Of a stretch of DNA of 47,306 nucleotides, positions 15,626 through 22,995 are shown piece after piece (positions within the stretch are counted from its first letter, which is position 1; the number at the start of each line of letters is the position of its first letter). A model generated the notes under the pieces. It was not told the DNA's origin. It did no database searches and saw only the letters and a program-made list of their open reading frames with translations. The stretch lies in the NCBI RefSeq assembly GCF_003885105.1, contig NZ_QWZQ01000024.1, positions 1-47,306 on the forward strand, given 5' to 3'. A program made the translations under genes and the position numbers. The DNA is from Lactiplantibacillus garii. Its GTDB lineage: Bacteria; Bacillota; Bacilli; Lactobacillales; Lactobacillaceae.

Positions 15626-15669
15626 GGTTTAGCTAATTACACCGTTGTAACGGGAAAACGATTGGATTT

Positions 15670-16413
15670 TTAGAGAAACATTTTAATCCCAAAGTAGATG
15701 ATCAGTAAACCTAAAAACGGGGTGAGGACCCGGTTGACTTTAACTAGGTCGAGCCGCCGAATCACTAGCGGAGTGATCACGGAACCTAAAATTGCACCGA
15801 GCATGATGACCAGACCGGCTTGCCAAGCGAAAGTACTGGTGAAAAGGTGGCCAATTAAACTAATCGCCGACATGCAAGTTAACACGTAGGTCGCGGTCCC
15901 GGCCGCTTCGACGGCGGTTAACCCCAGAATTGCCAAACCGGCCGCGGTGGTCGCGCCGCCGCTCAATCCTCCGATACCAACCATTAATCCGCTAAGTAGA
16001 CCAAAGAAGGCGGCAAGCCACGATTTTTGGCTGGCTTGCTCCCGGTGAGCGTTCCGGAAGAACTTAAAGAGGACCATGCCACCCATCACTAGGAAAATAC
16101 TGCCCACGATCCAGTTATACCAGTTTTGTGGGATGAACTTGGCACTAACGGTCCCGATAACGATGCCGGGAATCGCGGCAAAAATCATCTGGTTACCGAC
16201 GTGAAAGTTGACGTTGTGAACCCGCATTTGGGTTAAAAAGCCGAAGAACAGGGCCGGCAACGCCACAATCAGTGACGTTGGTACGGCCACCGCGGTTGGT
16301 AAGCCGACCTGACTGGTCAGTACCCCGAGGTAGAGGGCGGCCCCGCCGCCACCAATTAGACTGACAAAAATTCCAATTAATAATCCTGAAATAAACGTGA
16401 ACGTATCCGCCAT
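15670..16413 (-). CDS. TauE/SafE family permease under TetR control
   Basis: A 247-aa membrane protein of the TauE/SafE family, with eight hydrophobic segments and two family-type Gly-rich starts: IGIFVSLIGGGGAALYLGVL near residue 13 and SGLMVGIGGLSGGATTAAGL near residue 140. It likely exports a sulfonate, sulfite or other small anion; substrate unknown. Its promoter (TTGACA, 17 bp, TTTAAT) is interrupted by a 20-bp palindrome, the presumed TetR site. The GGGAG on the mRNA directly abuts the ATG, with no normal spacing, and an in-frame stop lies just upstream. Translation initiation is therefore unusual or weak. It is divergent from the TetR gene. Confidence 0.82.
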   Translation of the reverse strand: MADTFTFISGLLIGIFVSLIGGGGAALYLGVLTSQVGLPTAVAVPTSLIVALPALFFGFLTQMRVHNVNFHVGNQMIFAAIPGIVIGTVSAKFIPQNWYNWIVGSIFLVMGGMVLFKFFRNAHREQASQKSWLAAFFGLLSGLMVGIGGLSGGATTAAGLAILGLTAVEAAGTATYVLTCMSAISLIGHLFTSTFAWQAGLVIMLGAILGSVITPLVIRRLDLVKVNRVLTPFLGLLIIYFGIKMFL

Positions 16414-16438
16414 CTCCCATTAAAATCTTGTTAATTTT

Positions 16439-16467
16439 ATTAAAACGGAGTCGACTCCGTTTGTCAA
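16439..16467 (-). promoter_or_regulatory. Promoter of the TauE/SafE gene
   Basis: On the minus strand, perfect -35 TTGACA (16462-16467), a 17-bp spacer and -10 TTTAAT (16439-16444). The operator palindrome fills the spacer. Confidence 0.8.
16443..16462. promoter_or_regulatory. Perfect 20-bp palindrome, TetR operator
   Basis: AAACGGAGTCGACTCCGTTT is an exact inverted repeat between the -35 and -10 of the TauE/SafE promoter. It also touches the -35 (TTGTCA, 16461-16466) of the divergent tetR promoter. This is a classical steric-block position for a TetR dimer pair. Confidence 0.8.
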
Positions 16468-16489
16468 GCTGTCCGATTTAGCGTATGGT
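16461..16489 (+). promoter_or_regulatory. Promoter of the TetR gene
   Basis: -35 TTGTCA (16461-16466), 17-bp spacer, -10 TATGGT (16484-16489). It puts the transcript start near 16496, only a few bases before the Shine-Dalgarno. Confidence 0.6.
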
Positions 16490-16508
16490 AATGACTGGGG
16501 GTGATCGT

Positions 16509-17066
16509 GTGCGGAAAGACGCGCGGCAAAATCAGAAAAAAATATTAACAACGGCGCGTCAGCTATTTAGCGCGCGCGGCGTCGACGCCGTTAGTATGAA
16601 AGACATTGCGTCGGCGGCCGGTATCGGCGCGGGCACGTTATACCGGCACTACGCCCATAAAAGTACGCTGTGTTTGGCGTTAGTAACGGACCGGGTGCGG
16701 GCGTTCATTACGGACTGCGACCAGTACCTTATCACTAGTCAGGCTGATGCGGTTGAACAGTTTAACGTGGTATTGGGGCGTTACTTGAGCATTCGTGAAG
16801 CCAATATGGCCCTGTTGACGAACGTCGAAGCCGGAGAACCGGGACGGTTACAGTTTTATCAAAGTGAATTGTACCGGGACTTAGCCCAACTATTTCGACG
16901 GGTGATTAGTAACTTGACACCGGGGCTAACCACCGCGACGTTAACGTTTCGAACGGACATGCTGATTGCGATGCTCAAAAGTACCAGTTACGCGTTTCAG
17001 CGTAACGAGCGCCAGCTAAGCCAAACTGAAATTTTGACTGAATTGCGGCAACTATTACAGTCATAG
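16509..17066 (+). CDS. TetR family transcriptional regulator
   Basis: This protein has the TetR layout. An N-terminal DNA-binding domain of about 50 residues holds the helix-turn-helix VSMKDIASAAGIGAGTLYRHYAHKSTL, followed by a ligand/dimer domain. GTG 16509 is chosen: GGGGGTGA precedes it, and the longer start at ATG 16485 falls in the -10 box of its own promoter. With this start it has 185 residues, normal for the family. It faces the TauE/SafE gene across a perfect palindrome that overlaps both promoters. It most likely represses the exporter and itself until an inducer, probably the exported compound, binds. Confidence 0.85.
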   Translation: MRKDARQNQKKILTTARQLFSARGVDAVSMKDIASAAGIGAGTLYRHYAHKSTLCLALVTDRVRAFITDCDQYLITSQADAVEQFNVVLGRYLSIREANMALLTNVEAGEPGRLQFYQSELYRDLAQLFRRVISNLTPGLTTATLTFRTDMLIAMLKSTSYAFQRNERQLSQTEILTELRQLLQS

Positions 17067-17116
17067 CGAGAAATTAAGTTTACGGCAACCATCACTGAAC
17101 AAAATACTAACCAATT

Positions 17117-17155
17117 AAAAAGTCCTCTCAAGCATTGAAGCTTGAAAGGACTTTT
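17117..17155. terminator. Bidirectional terminator between tetR and hflX
   Basis: AAAAGTCCT-TCAAGC pairs with GCTTGA-AGGACTTTT; A and T tracts flank both sides. Confidence 0.8.
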
Positions 17156-17169
17156 AGAATTAATGCAAA

Positions 17170-18465
17170 TTAAGCGGGTGTAACCACGTACTTCTCGTAC
17201 CGTTGGGCGTCGACGCTGTTGAGCTCAACTTCAAGCTGGGTTCCTGCGGCGACGTAATCGGTCTTGAGAATATTAGCGTTGTCGTTTAAGTAGGCTACCA
17301 CGTCACCGTCACTAAACGGGATTAGTAGCGTTGTGGTGACGTAACCCTTAAAGACCTTGTCCTTGATCATCTGGGTCAGTACTTGTAGTGACTTTTCGTC
17401 CTTAGCCGCGTAGATCAACTGGTCATCCTGCTGGTTCGGGTAGTTGGCTTCCGTTAGATCGGCCTTGTTGTAGGCGTAGATCATTGGAATATCGACGACC
17501 CCGATCTCCTTCAAGGTTTTTTCGGTGGTCTCCATCATTTCCTTGTAGTGCGGGTCGGCGTAGTCAATCACTTGAATTAACAAATCGGCGTTGGCCGCTT
17601 CCGATAACGTTGAACGGAAGGCGTTGATCAAGTTATGCGGCAAATTGCTGACGAACCCGACCGTATCGCTCAACAGGAGCTGTTTGTTATCGGGGAAGGT
17701 CAGTTGCCGAATACTAGTATCCAGGGTGGCAAACAACATGTCCTTTTCGAAGACTTGCTTGTCCTCACCCTTACCAAACAGTTTCACCAAACCGTTCATG
17801 GTTGTTGACTTACCGGAGTTGGTATAGCCGACCAGAGCGACGTTAGGTAAGCCGGCTTTGTCCCGTTGCGAGCGCCGGACTTCTTCGTCCTTGTTCAGTT
17901 CCTTTAATTCGTGCTTAGCGTGGCTGATGCGGTCCTGAATGGTCCGCCGGTTCAATTCTAGTTGGGTTTCACCAGAACCACGGTTGGTAAAGCCCCCGCC
18001 GCCACCAGCCGCCGCGCCGGCCTGTTGGTCTAAGCGGTTAGAGATACTGGTTCGTAAGCGGGGCAACTGGTATTGCAGTTGGGCAATCTTAACTTGTAAC
18101 TTGGCTTCCTTACTACGAGCCCGGTTACCAAAAATTTCCAAAATTAGACCGGTGCGGTCAATAATTTGAATGCCGGTTTGTTCTTCTAAGTTCCGGACCT
18201 GACTCGGCGTCAAGTCGGCGTTGATCACCATGATGTGCAAATCGTGCGCTTCGGCGTCTTCCTTAATTTCGACGACCTTCCCCTTACCAAAGAAAGTGGC
18301 CGGGTTGGGCTTTTCCAACCCCTGGTCGATCCGTAAAGCGGCGTGCATGTTATTCGCCTCAACGAGGGCTTCCAGCTCCGACATAGCGTAGTCGTAGTTA
18401 GCCACCGTTTTGGACATCCCGGCGATAATGACTTCCTGAACGTTATTCACGTTAGTTTCGGACAT
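17170..18465 (-). CDS. hflX: Ribosome-associated GTPase HflX
   Basis: This 431-aa GTPase binds the large ribosomal subunit and splits stalled ribosomes, for example after heat or antibiotic stress. The N-terminal HflX domain has FFGKGKVVEI near residue 58, a coiled-coil linker and a glycine-rich segment (AAAGGGGGF near 150). The G domain carries G1 GYTNSGKST (near 215), switch region ATLDTSIRQL, G3 DTVGF and G4 NKAD. AGGAGTG lies upstream of the ATG on the minus strand. The divergent NUDIX gene starts about 90 bp away. An alternative long frame of the NUDIX gene runs back into hflX; that is a shadow. Confidence 0.95.
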   Translation of the reverse strand: MSETNVNNVQEVIIAGMSKTVANYDYAMSELEALVEANNMHAALRIDQGLEKPNPATFFGKGKVVEIKEDAEAHDLHIMVINADLTPSQVRNLEEQTGIQIIDRTGLILEIFGNRARSKEAKLQVKIAQLQYQLPRLRTSISNRLDQQAGAAAGGGGGFTNRGSGETQLELNRRTIQDRISHAKHELKELNKDEEVRRSQRDKAGLPNVALVGYTNSGKSTTMNGLVKLFGKGEDKQVFEKDMLFATLDTSIRQLTFPDNKQLLLSDTVGFVSNLPHNLINAFRSTLSEAANADLLIQVIDYADPHYKEMMETTEKTLKEIGVVDIPMIYAYNKADLTEANYPNQQDDQLIYAAKDEKSLQVLTQMIKDKVFKGYVTTTLLIPFSDGDVVAYLNDNANILKTDYVAAGTQLEVELNSVDAQRYEKYVVTPA

Positions 18466-18555
18466 TCAATCACACTCCTGACGTGTTATAGTTGGTTTAA
18501 GTATAACATGCCTAATCAAAATATTATTGGTTGGGGTATTAAGGAGGACCTGCGG

Positions 18556-18993
18556 ATGGGTTACGTTTTGAACTTAAGAAAAAAGGTTGGCCACCAACCG
18601 TTAGTCGTTGCTGGCGCGGCCATGATCGCGCAAAATTCAGTCGGTAAAATTTTGCTGGTTTACCGAACGGATAACCACTGCTGGGGACTCCCGGCGGGGT
18701 CAACTGAACCGGGAGAATCGGTGCAGCAAACCGCCCGGCGTGAGTTGCGCGAGGAGACTGGTCTGACGGTTGGTGACTTAACGCTGATCGACGTTTTCAG
18801 TGGTCCAAAGATGCACTACCAGTACCCAAACGGTGACGTGATCGACAGCGTGACGACCCTGTACCGTGGTAACACGAGCGGGGGCGAACTGGTCCAAGCT
18901 ACTAACGAGACTAGCACGGCGGCCTTTTTTGACTTGGACGCCTTACCAGAGCCACTGACCCCGCTCACGAAATGGATGCTGCTAGGGGAGTAG
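18556..18993 (+). CDS. NUDIX hydrolase
   Basis: A 145-aa pyrophosphohydrolase acting on a nucleoside diphosphate linked to another group. The NUDIX box is complete: G-STEPG-E-SVQQTAR-RE-LR-EE-TG-L at about residues 48-70, matching GX5EX7REUXEEXGU. The fold starts with a VVAGAAMIAQ strand. ATG 18556 is the start because AAGGAGG (18541-18547) precedes it; the open frame runs 213 nt further upstream, antisense to hflX, but has no signals there. The substrate is unknown (nucleotide-sugar, dinucleotide or oxidised nucleotide). The TTGACC promoter of the SMR gene begins right after its stop. Confidence 0.87.
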   Translation: MGYVLNLRKKVGHQPLVVAGAAMIAQNSVGKILLVYRTDNHCWGLPAGSTEPGESVQQTARRELREETGLTVGDLTLIDVFSGPKMHYQYPNGDVIDSVTTLYRGNTSGGELVQATNETSTAAFFDLDALPEPLTPLTKWMLLGE

Positions 18994-18995
18994 GC

Positions 18996-19024
18996 TTGAC
19001 CCGCAAAAATGAATTTGCTATAGT
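18996..19024 (+). promoter_or_regulatory. Promoter of the SMR exporter
   Basis: -35 TTGACC (18996-19001), 17-bp spacer and -10 TATAGT (19019-19024), giving a start near 19031 and a leader of about 98 nt. Confidence 0.75.
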
Positions 19025-19039
19025 GAACTCAATCAATCA

Positions 19040-19116
19040 AACGGATTGTCACCGGACAACGTTGCGTCCTTTCCTTAGGTCAAAGTGGAAGGGGCGGGCG
19101 GTGTCCTTTTTATTTT
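19040..19116 (+). promoter_or_regulatory. Candidate guanidine riboswitch with terminator (guanidine-IV-like)
   Basis: The 98-nt leader of the SMR gene folds by eye into two adjacent hairpins: GGAC...GTCC (19054-19069) and CCTTTCC...GGAAGG (19068-19092). Then comes GGGCGGTGTCC and a TTTTTATTTT run. CACCG (19050-19054) can pair with CGGTG, while the overlapping GGACA can pair with TGTCC just before the T run. The pairings exclude each other, as in a transcription switch. The downstream gene is of the guanidinium-exporter type, and two hairpins plus an overlapping terminator is the architecture of the class IV (mepA-type) guanidine riboswitch. The class is inferred from memory of the architecture, not from a covariance search. 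Confidence 0.5.
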
Positions 19117-19128
19117 GAGGAGGAATGT

Positions 19129-19446
19129 ATGATGACGTGGATCTATTTAGTCGTTGCCGGTTTGTTTGAAGTGGTGTGGGCAACCATGATGAAGTTGAGC
19201 GATGGGTTTAGCCACTTCGGTTACGCTGCCGCGACGGTGGTTGGGATGATTCTGAGCTTCGGATTTTTGGCGTTAGCCACTAAGCACTTGCCGTTAAGCA
19301 TCGCTTACCCCATTTGGACCGGAATCGGCGCGGTCGGCGCGATTATTGTGGGCCTAGTATTCTTTAAGGATACGATTGCCCCGGTGACCTGGATCTTTAT
19401 TGCCATGCTGATCATTGGCATCATCGGGATCAAGGTAACGAGTTAG
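19129..19446 (+). CDS. gdx: SMR family transporter, guanidinium exporter (Gdx/SugE) type
   Basis: A 105-aa small multidrug resistance protein with four helices. The functional glutamate is Glu14 in helix 1 (GLFEVVWATMMK). The WAT-x-MK sequence after it and the small residues around Glu14 are features of the SugE/Gdx subtype, which exports guanidinium ion in exchange for protons as a dual-topology dimer. A structured leader with a terminator precedes it and GAGGAGG lies before ATG 19129. The stop overlaps the end of the convergent SDR gene by 4 nt, with no terminator between them. The gdx symbol rests on subtype and leader. Confidence 0.8.
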   Translation: MMTWIYLVVAGLFEVVWATMMKLSDGFSHFGYAAATVVGMILSFGFLALATKHLPLSIAYPIWTGIGAVGAIIVGLVFFKDTIAPVTWIFIAMLIIGIIGIKVTS

Positions 19447-20360
19447 TGCTCAAGAATGGTTTGAATCCCCTGCTCAAAGGTCGTGGTTTTAAAGTTGGGA
19501 AAACGCCGGTTAAACTTGGCGGAACTAAACCGGTTATCGACTTGGTAACGGGGAAGCAGCTCCGCTAGTTCCCGTACCGACTGACTGAAGTGGGTGCCTA
19601 GTTTAAACACGCCCATCGGAATCACCGTGGCCTTAACGGTTTTTCCCCGCAATTGGGACGTTAACCGTAATAGCTCCTGGTACGAAAGACTACGGTCAAC
19701 GGGGAGGTGCCAAGTTTGCCCGTAACAGTCGGGGGTGTTGCCAATTAAGGCCATCGCGCGGCTCGCGTCGGGTGTCCAAATAAGGGTGCGTTTGGTCCGT
19801 CGGCTGACGGGAATCTTCGCGCGCTGACCGTTGCGAATGGCTTTAAAAAAGAGCGTGTTGGTAATGCTTTTGGTGGATAGCGGGCCGTAGAATTCGGGCG
19901 CCCGGCAGATCACCGCGTTAATCCGTTTAGCTGCCATTTCCTTAAGCAGCAGGTTAGCCATGTCGGCTCGAACCGTAGACTTACGGCCCACCGGTTCAAA
20001 CGGGGTTCGTTCCGTCTGGACGGCGGCGGTTTTCGGGTACATGTAGGTATTATCAAAAAAGACGAGTTTGGCGTGGTGTGCTTCACAGGCCTTGATCACG
20101 TTGGCCATCATGGTCGGAAACTGGTTTTCCCACATAGGCGTGTTCATGGGAAGGCCGACCGTGAAGTACACGATGTCACTCCCGGCAATGGCGGCGTTGG
20201 TGGCTTTTTCATCCAGCATGTTGGCCGCCATGACTTCGTCCCCGGGATTGATTTTGGCGGGGTGGCGGCTGACTAACCGAATTTTATCCGTATAATTCCG
20301 GCGCAGTTCTAAGGCTAATTCGTGGCCGATGGGGCCGTTACTACCAAGGATCGTTTGCAT
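19443..20360 (-). CDS. NAD(P)-binding SDR-like oxidoreductase
   Basis: This 305-aa protein has a Rossmann fold of the extended/atypical short-chain dehydrogenase group. The dinucleotide motif is GSNGPIGHELA near residue 6, and YMYPK near residue 107 fits the YxxxK catalytic pair. Substrate is unknown. It is the last gene of a three-gene operon with an ArsR regulator and a DJ-1/PfpI protein, and its ATG overlaps the stop of the DJ-1 gene by 1 nt. Its 3' end overlaps the convergent SMR gene by 4 nt. By company it may serve reactive-carbonyl or redox stress, which is inference. Confidence 0.75.
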   Translation of the reverse strand: MQTILGSNGPIGHELALELRRNYTDKIRLVSRHPAKINPGDEVMAANMLDEKATNAAIAGSDIVYFTVGLPMNTPMWENQFPTMMANVIKACEAHHAKLVFFDNTYMYPKTAAVQTERTPFEPVGRKSTVRADMANLLLKEMAAKRINAVICRAPEFYGPLSTKSITNTLFFKAIRNGQRAKIPVSRRTKRTLIWTPDASRAMALIGNTPDCYGQTWHLPVDRSLSYQELLRLTSQLRGKTVKATVIPMGVFKLGTHFSQSVRELAELLPRYQVDNRFSSAKFNRRFPNFKTTTFEQGIQTILEH

Positions 20361-21040
20361 TATTTTTGAACCTCCGTGATAAATTTCCGGGCGACCGAAC
20401 GTACTGAAAAGGGATTTTGACCGGTGATCAGGTGACCGTCTTGGACGGCGTAGTCTTTGTAAAAGCGTTTCTTTTGGAAGTTCGCGCCGTGGCTAGTTGC
20501 CACTTCACGGTTTAGAAACGGGACCACGTTCTTTTTACCCGCTAGAATTTCTTCGGCGGTGGTAAAGCCGGTGATGGTTTTACCCTTAATAACGTAGTCA
20601 CCCTGCGTGTTTTTTAGATTTAGGAGTCCGGCAATTCCGTGGCAAACGGAGAGCAAGTAACCACCGTGAGCGTAAATGGCGCTGGCGATAGCGTGCAGTT
20701 CAGCGTTGTCGGGAAAGTCCCACATTACCCCGTGACCGCCCGTGTAATAGATCGCCGCGTAGGCTTCCGGATCGATGGCGGCGGGGGCTAAGGTGTTTTT
20801 CAGGCCCCGTTCAACGAAGTCGGGGTCCCGGTAAACGGCCATGATCGCGGCGTCGGTATACTTCATACTGCGCGGATCCAGCGGCACGAAACCGCCCTTG
20901 GGACTCACGTAGTCAACGGCAATCCCGGCCCGCTGCATTTCATCAACGAATTCGGCGCTTTCCCCGAGCCATAATCCGGTGGGGTCGTTAGTTCCCTGAT
21001 AATTTTGCACGTTAGTTTCAACAATTAAGACTTTAGTCAT
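20360..21040 (-). CDS. DJ-1/PfpI family protein (class I glutamine-amidotransferase-like)
   Basis: A 226-aa protein of the DJ-1/PfpI superfamily, Hsp31-like. The nucleophile elbow SVCHG (Cys near residue 132, followed by His) and an upstream glutamate (GESAEFVDEM, near 28) fit the glyoxalase/deglycase/chaperone type. YYTGGHGVMWDFPDN near 97 is a typical oxyanion-side loop. Members detoxify methylglyoxal or protect proteins under stress; the activity here is not proven. It overlaps the ArsR gene by 4 nt (ATGA) and the SDR gene by 1 nt, so the three are tightly coupled. Confidence 0.85.
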   Translation of the reverse strand: MTKVLIVETNVQNYQGTNDPTGLWLGESAEFVDEMQRAGIAVDYVSPKGGFVPLDPRSMKYTDAAIMAVYRDPDFVERGLKNTLAPAAIDPEAYAAIYYTGGHGVMWDFPDNAELHAIASAIYAHGGYLLSVCHGIAGLLNLKNTQGDYVIKGKTITGFTTAEEILAGKKNVVPFLNREVATSHGANFQKKRFYKDYAVQDGHLITGQNPFSVRSVARKFITEVQK

Positions 21041-21372
21041 TCGTGGTTCCCCCGTTTCATAATTTCTTGGGCTTCAGTTAAGAAGCTCTGTAACTTATCA
21101 ATTTCAGTGGTGACGTGGGTCAGGTAGTAAAAGTTTTTGGTTCCTTCCCGGCGGTAGTTTACAATTTGGGCGTCCTTTAATACTTTGAGGTGGTGCGAGA
21201 CGGCGGGACGCGATAACTTAGTCGCGTTCATGAGTTGACTGACTTGTAACCCGCTACAGTCGACGTTTTCTAAGAGCTTGATGATGATGGCTTGACGCTT
21301 TTCGTCACCGAGGGCAATTAAAAAACCGCTGACGTCGTGCAAATTTTTTTGTAGTTCGGCGTAATCTGACAT
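21037..21372 (-). CDS. ArsR family transcriptional regulator
   Basis: A 111-aa winged-helix repressor. The HTH is LSRPAVSHHLKVLKDAQIV at about residues 52-70, with the wing YRREGTKNFYYL after it. No CxC metal site lies in the recognition helix and only one cysteine is seen (near residue 39). It is probably not a classical arsenic sensor and may respond to redox or a small molecule. GGAGGAA precedes the ATG. It is the first gene of the operon; an inverted repeat GATGGTT/AACCATC flanks the start region of its promoter and suggests autoregulation. Confidence 0.85.
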   Translation of the reverse strand: MSDYAELQKNLHDVSGFLIALGDEKRQAIIIKLLENVDCSGLQVSQLMNATKLSRPAVSHHLKVLKDAQIVNYRREGTKNFYYLTHVTTEIDKLQSFLTEAQEIMKRGNHE

Positions 21373-21388
21373 GGAAATTCCTCCAATT

Positions 21389-21438
21389 GATGGTTTAATC
21401 GTTTAGACAATTGAACCATCGTGGCGAATATTTGTCAA
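21389..21438 (-). promoter_or_regulatory. Promoter and inverted repeat of the arsR operon
   Basis: On the minus strand, perfect TTGACA (21433-21438), a 17-bp spacer and TTCAAT (21410-21415). The arms GATGGTT (21389-21395) and AACCATC (21414-21420) form an inverted repeat with one arm on the -10 and the other downstream of the transcript start, as expected for an ArsR operator. Confidence 0.6.
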
Positions 21439-21527
21439 TTAAAAGACTTTCTAGTCTGGTTAGAAAATGACTTGTTTGGCCCTGTCAGTCCCGTTGGCAC
21501 CGGCTGTGTCTAAATAAAACCACAGTC

Positions 21528-21735
21528 GGTCAACGGTGAATCTGACTAGCCCTGTATTCGGTTGAACAAGTTAAAGCAGGTTTGCCCGTGACGGACAAAA
21601 CAAATTGAAAATTGTGGCATTTTTAAAATACGCTCCTTACTTAGGCGAGGTGGTCTTTACGACCAAAGTAGTTCAGCGAAACGGTATCGGTGGTCACCGT
21701 GAATTGCGTGATACTGCCATTTTGGTCCCCACCAG
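21528..21735 (-). pseudogene. Decayed duplicate of the phosphoglycerate-mutase gene junction
   Basis: This stretch is a clearly similar copy, by eye well above 80% identical, of 23581-23788. It holds the 3' end of a gene like 23694-24350 (C-terminus ending NYFGRKDHLA), the same 20-nt spacer, and the 5' end of a gene like 22996-23673 (MPQFSICFVRHGQT). The second fragment has TAG in place of the Trp codon in the RMQGWSDSP region. Both fragments lack the rest of their genes, so neither encodes a working enzyme. It is the scar of an extra copy of the tandem pair; the CAP-protein gene now lies between scar and survivors. Confidence 0.8.
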
Positions 21736-21866
21736 AGTCCATTGGTGGTGTGTGACTGGGTACTAACCCTAAAAAACGAGTGTTTAATTGTTCATTAAGA
21801 AATAAATTTATAAGAATTGTTTTATAATTGTTTTTGTAAAACGATTTAAGCGAGGGGAGTAACAAA

Positions 21867-22928
21867 ATGAAAAAGAGTGGTTTGTTTTTAAAGGGTGTCG
21901 TAGCAAGCTTGACGTTGTTAGTGATTGGGGGAAGCGTGACCAGGGCACAAGCTAGTTCAACGTACAGGCGTACCAAAACGGTTAAGGTGAAATCCAAAGC
22001 CTATTACTCAACGAGTAAGACGGGAAAGGCTTACCAGTTTAGTGGTCCAATTAAACGATTTAAGTTTAGCAAACCGCAAATCCTGAGTAATTATGCAGAT
22101 GCGACTTGGACCCGAACTGCTAAAACCACGGTTAAAATGCACGGTAAAAGAGTACTGTATTATCGAGTCACTAGTGATATGGACCATTATCAAGCGTGGG
22201 TTCGTGCTAAGTATTTAAAACCAGGTCGCAATTATCAAAAAACGAAAACAACGGCAATTACGCACCGTAATTATGTTCAGGCAACAAAAAAACGGGGAAA
22301 GCTGTATCAAGTCTTTACCTATGGTCGTCGAATAATGTTTGATTATAGTGGTAACTTGCACCCAACAATTACTTATACTGCCACGAAGCATTGTTATATT
22401 TATAAGCACGGTAAACGTTACAGTTACTATTATGTTAAGGATCGATTGTCTTCCGTAAAACGCTGGGTTTGGGCTGGCTATCTGAAACGGGGAACCTACG
22501 TTAAACCAGATTCCACTTATGATAAACAGAAGATTATTGACGAGACGATTACGTTATTAAATCAGTATCGTGCCAAAGAGAACGCGGCTGCGTCTCCACT
22601 GATTTGGGATGCAAATTTGCAGAGCTTAGGGGACCAACGGGCAGTGCAATTAAAGGCTAACTTTAGCCACTACAATCTAGACGGTAGTGATCCGTCCGCC
22701 CCAATCGCTAAAAAGCTGGGTATTTATGATACCTATTTGGGAACTGAAGATATTTATGAAGGCGGCTTTGATGAAACTAATCATCAAACGGCAAAAGATA
22801 TTGTTGAAGCTTACCGTAGTTCGGCACCACATTGGTATGATTTAATGAATGGGTCGTTTACTAAAATTGGCGTAGGCTTGTACAGCCCGCAGTTAGATTT
22901 GTATAACGCAATTGAGCTGGGCTTTTAA
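21867..22928 (+). CDS. Secreted CAP/SCP-domain protein with two SH3-like repeats
   Basis: 353 aa. A signal peptide (to about residue 31, ending RAQAS) is followed by two repeats of about 85 residues, each ending in a Trp/Tyr/Lys-rich YLK motif (QAWVRAKYLKPG near 110, KRWVWAGYLKRG near 206). These look like wall-binding SH3/GW-type units. The C-terminal 125 residues form a CAP domain: LLNQYRAKENAAASPLIWD, FSHYNLDG with the conserved His, GTEDIYEG and the HWYDLMNGSFTKIGVGL signature. CAP proteins are extracellular with varied roles. The gene is more AT-rich than its neighbours and lies beside a decayed duplication, which suggests insertion or transfer. GGGGAG precedes ATG. Confidence 0.78.
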   Translation: MKKSGLFLKGVVASLTLLVIGGSVTRAQASSTYRRTKTVKVKSKAYYSTSKTGKAYQFSGPIKRFKFSKPQILSNYADATWTRTAKTTVKMHGKRVLYYRVTSDMDHYQAWVRAKYLKPGRNYQKTKTTAITHRNYVQATKKRGKLYQVFTYGRRIMFDYSGNLHPTITYTATKHCYIYKHGKRYSYYYVKDRLSSVKRWVWAGYLKRGTYVKPDSTYDKQKIIDETITLLNQYRAKENAAASPLIWDANLQSLGDQRAVQLKANFSHYNLDGSDPSAPIAKKLGIYDTYLGTEDIYEGGFDETNHQTAKDIVEAYRSSAPHWYDLMNGSFTKIGVGLYSPQLDLYNAIELGF

Positions 22929-22934
22929 TTAGCG

Positions 22935-22991
22935 AATAAAATCGCACTAACTATGAAATTTGTTGATTTTCATAGTTAGTGCGATTTTATT
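22935..22991. terminator. Bidirectional terminator with a long stem
   Basis: A perfect 24-bp stem begins AATAAAATCGCACTAACTAT and its complement ends at 22991; T runs lie on both strands. It serves the CAP gene and the convergent mutase operon. Confidence 0.9.
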
Positions 22992-22995
22992 TTAA

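Noticed and set aside
18343-18555. N-terminal extension of the NUDIX frame into hflX
   Set aside because: It is antisense to hflX, has no ribosome binding site, and the true ATG at 18556 has a perfect AAGGAGG.
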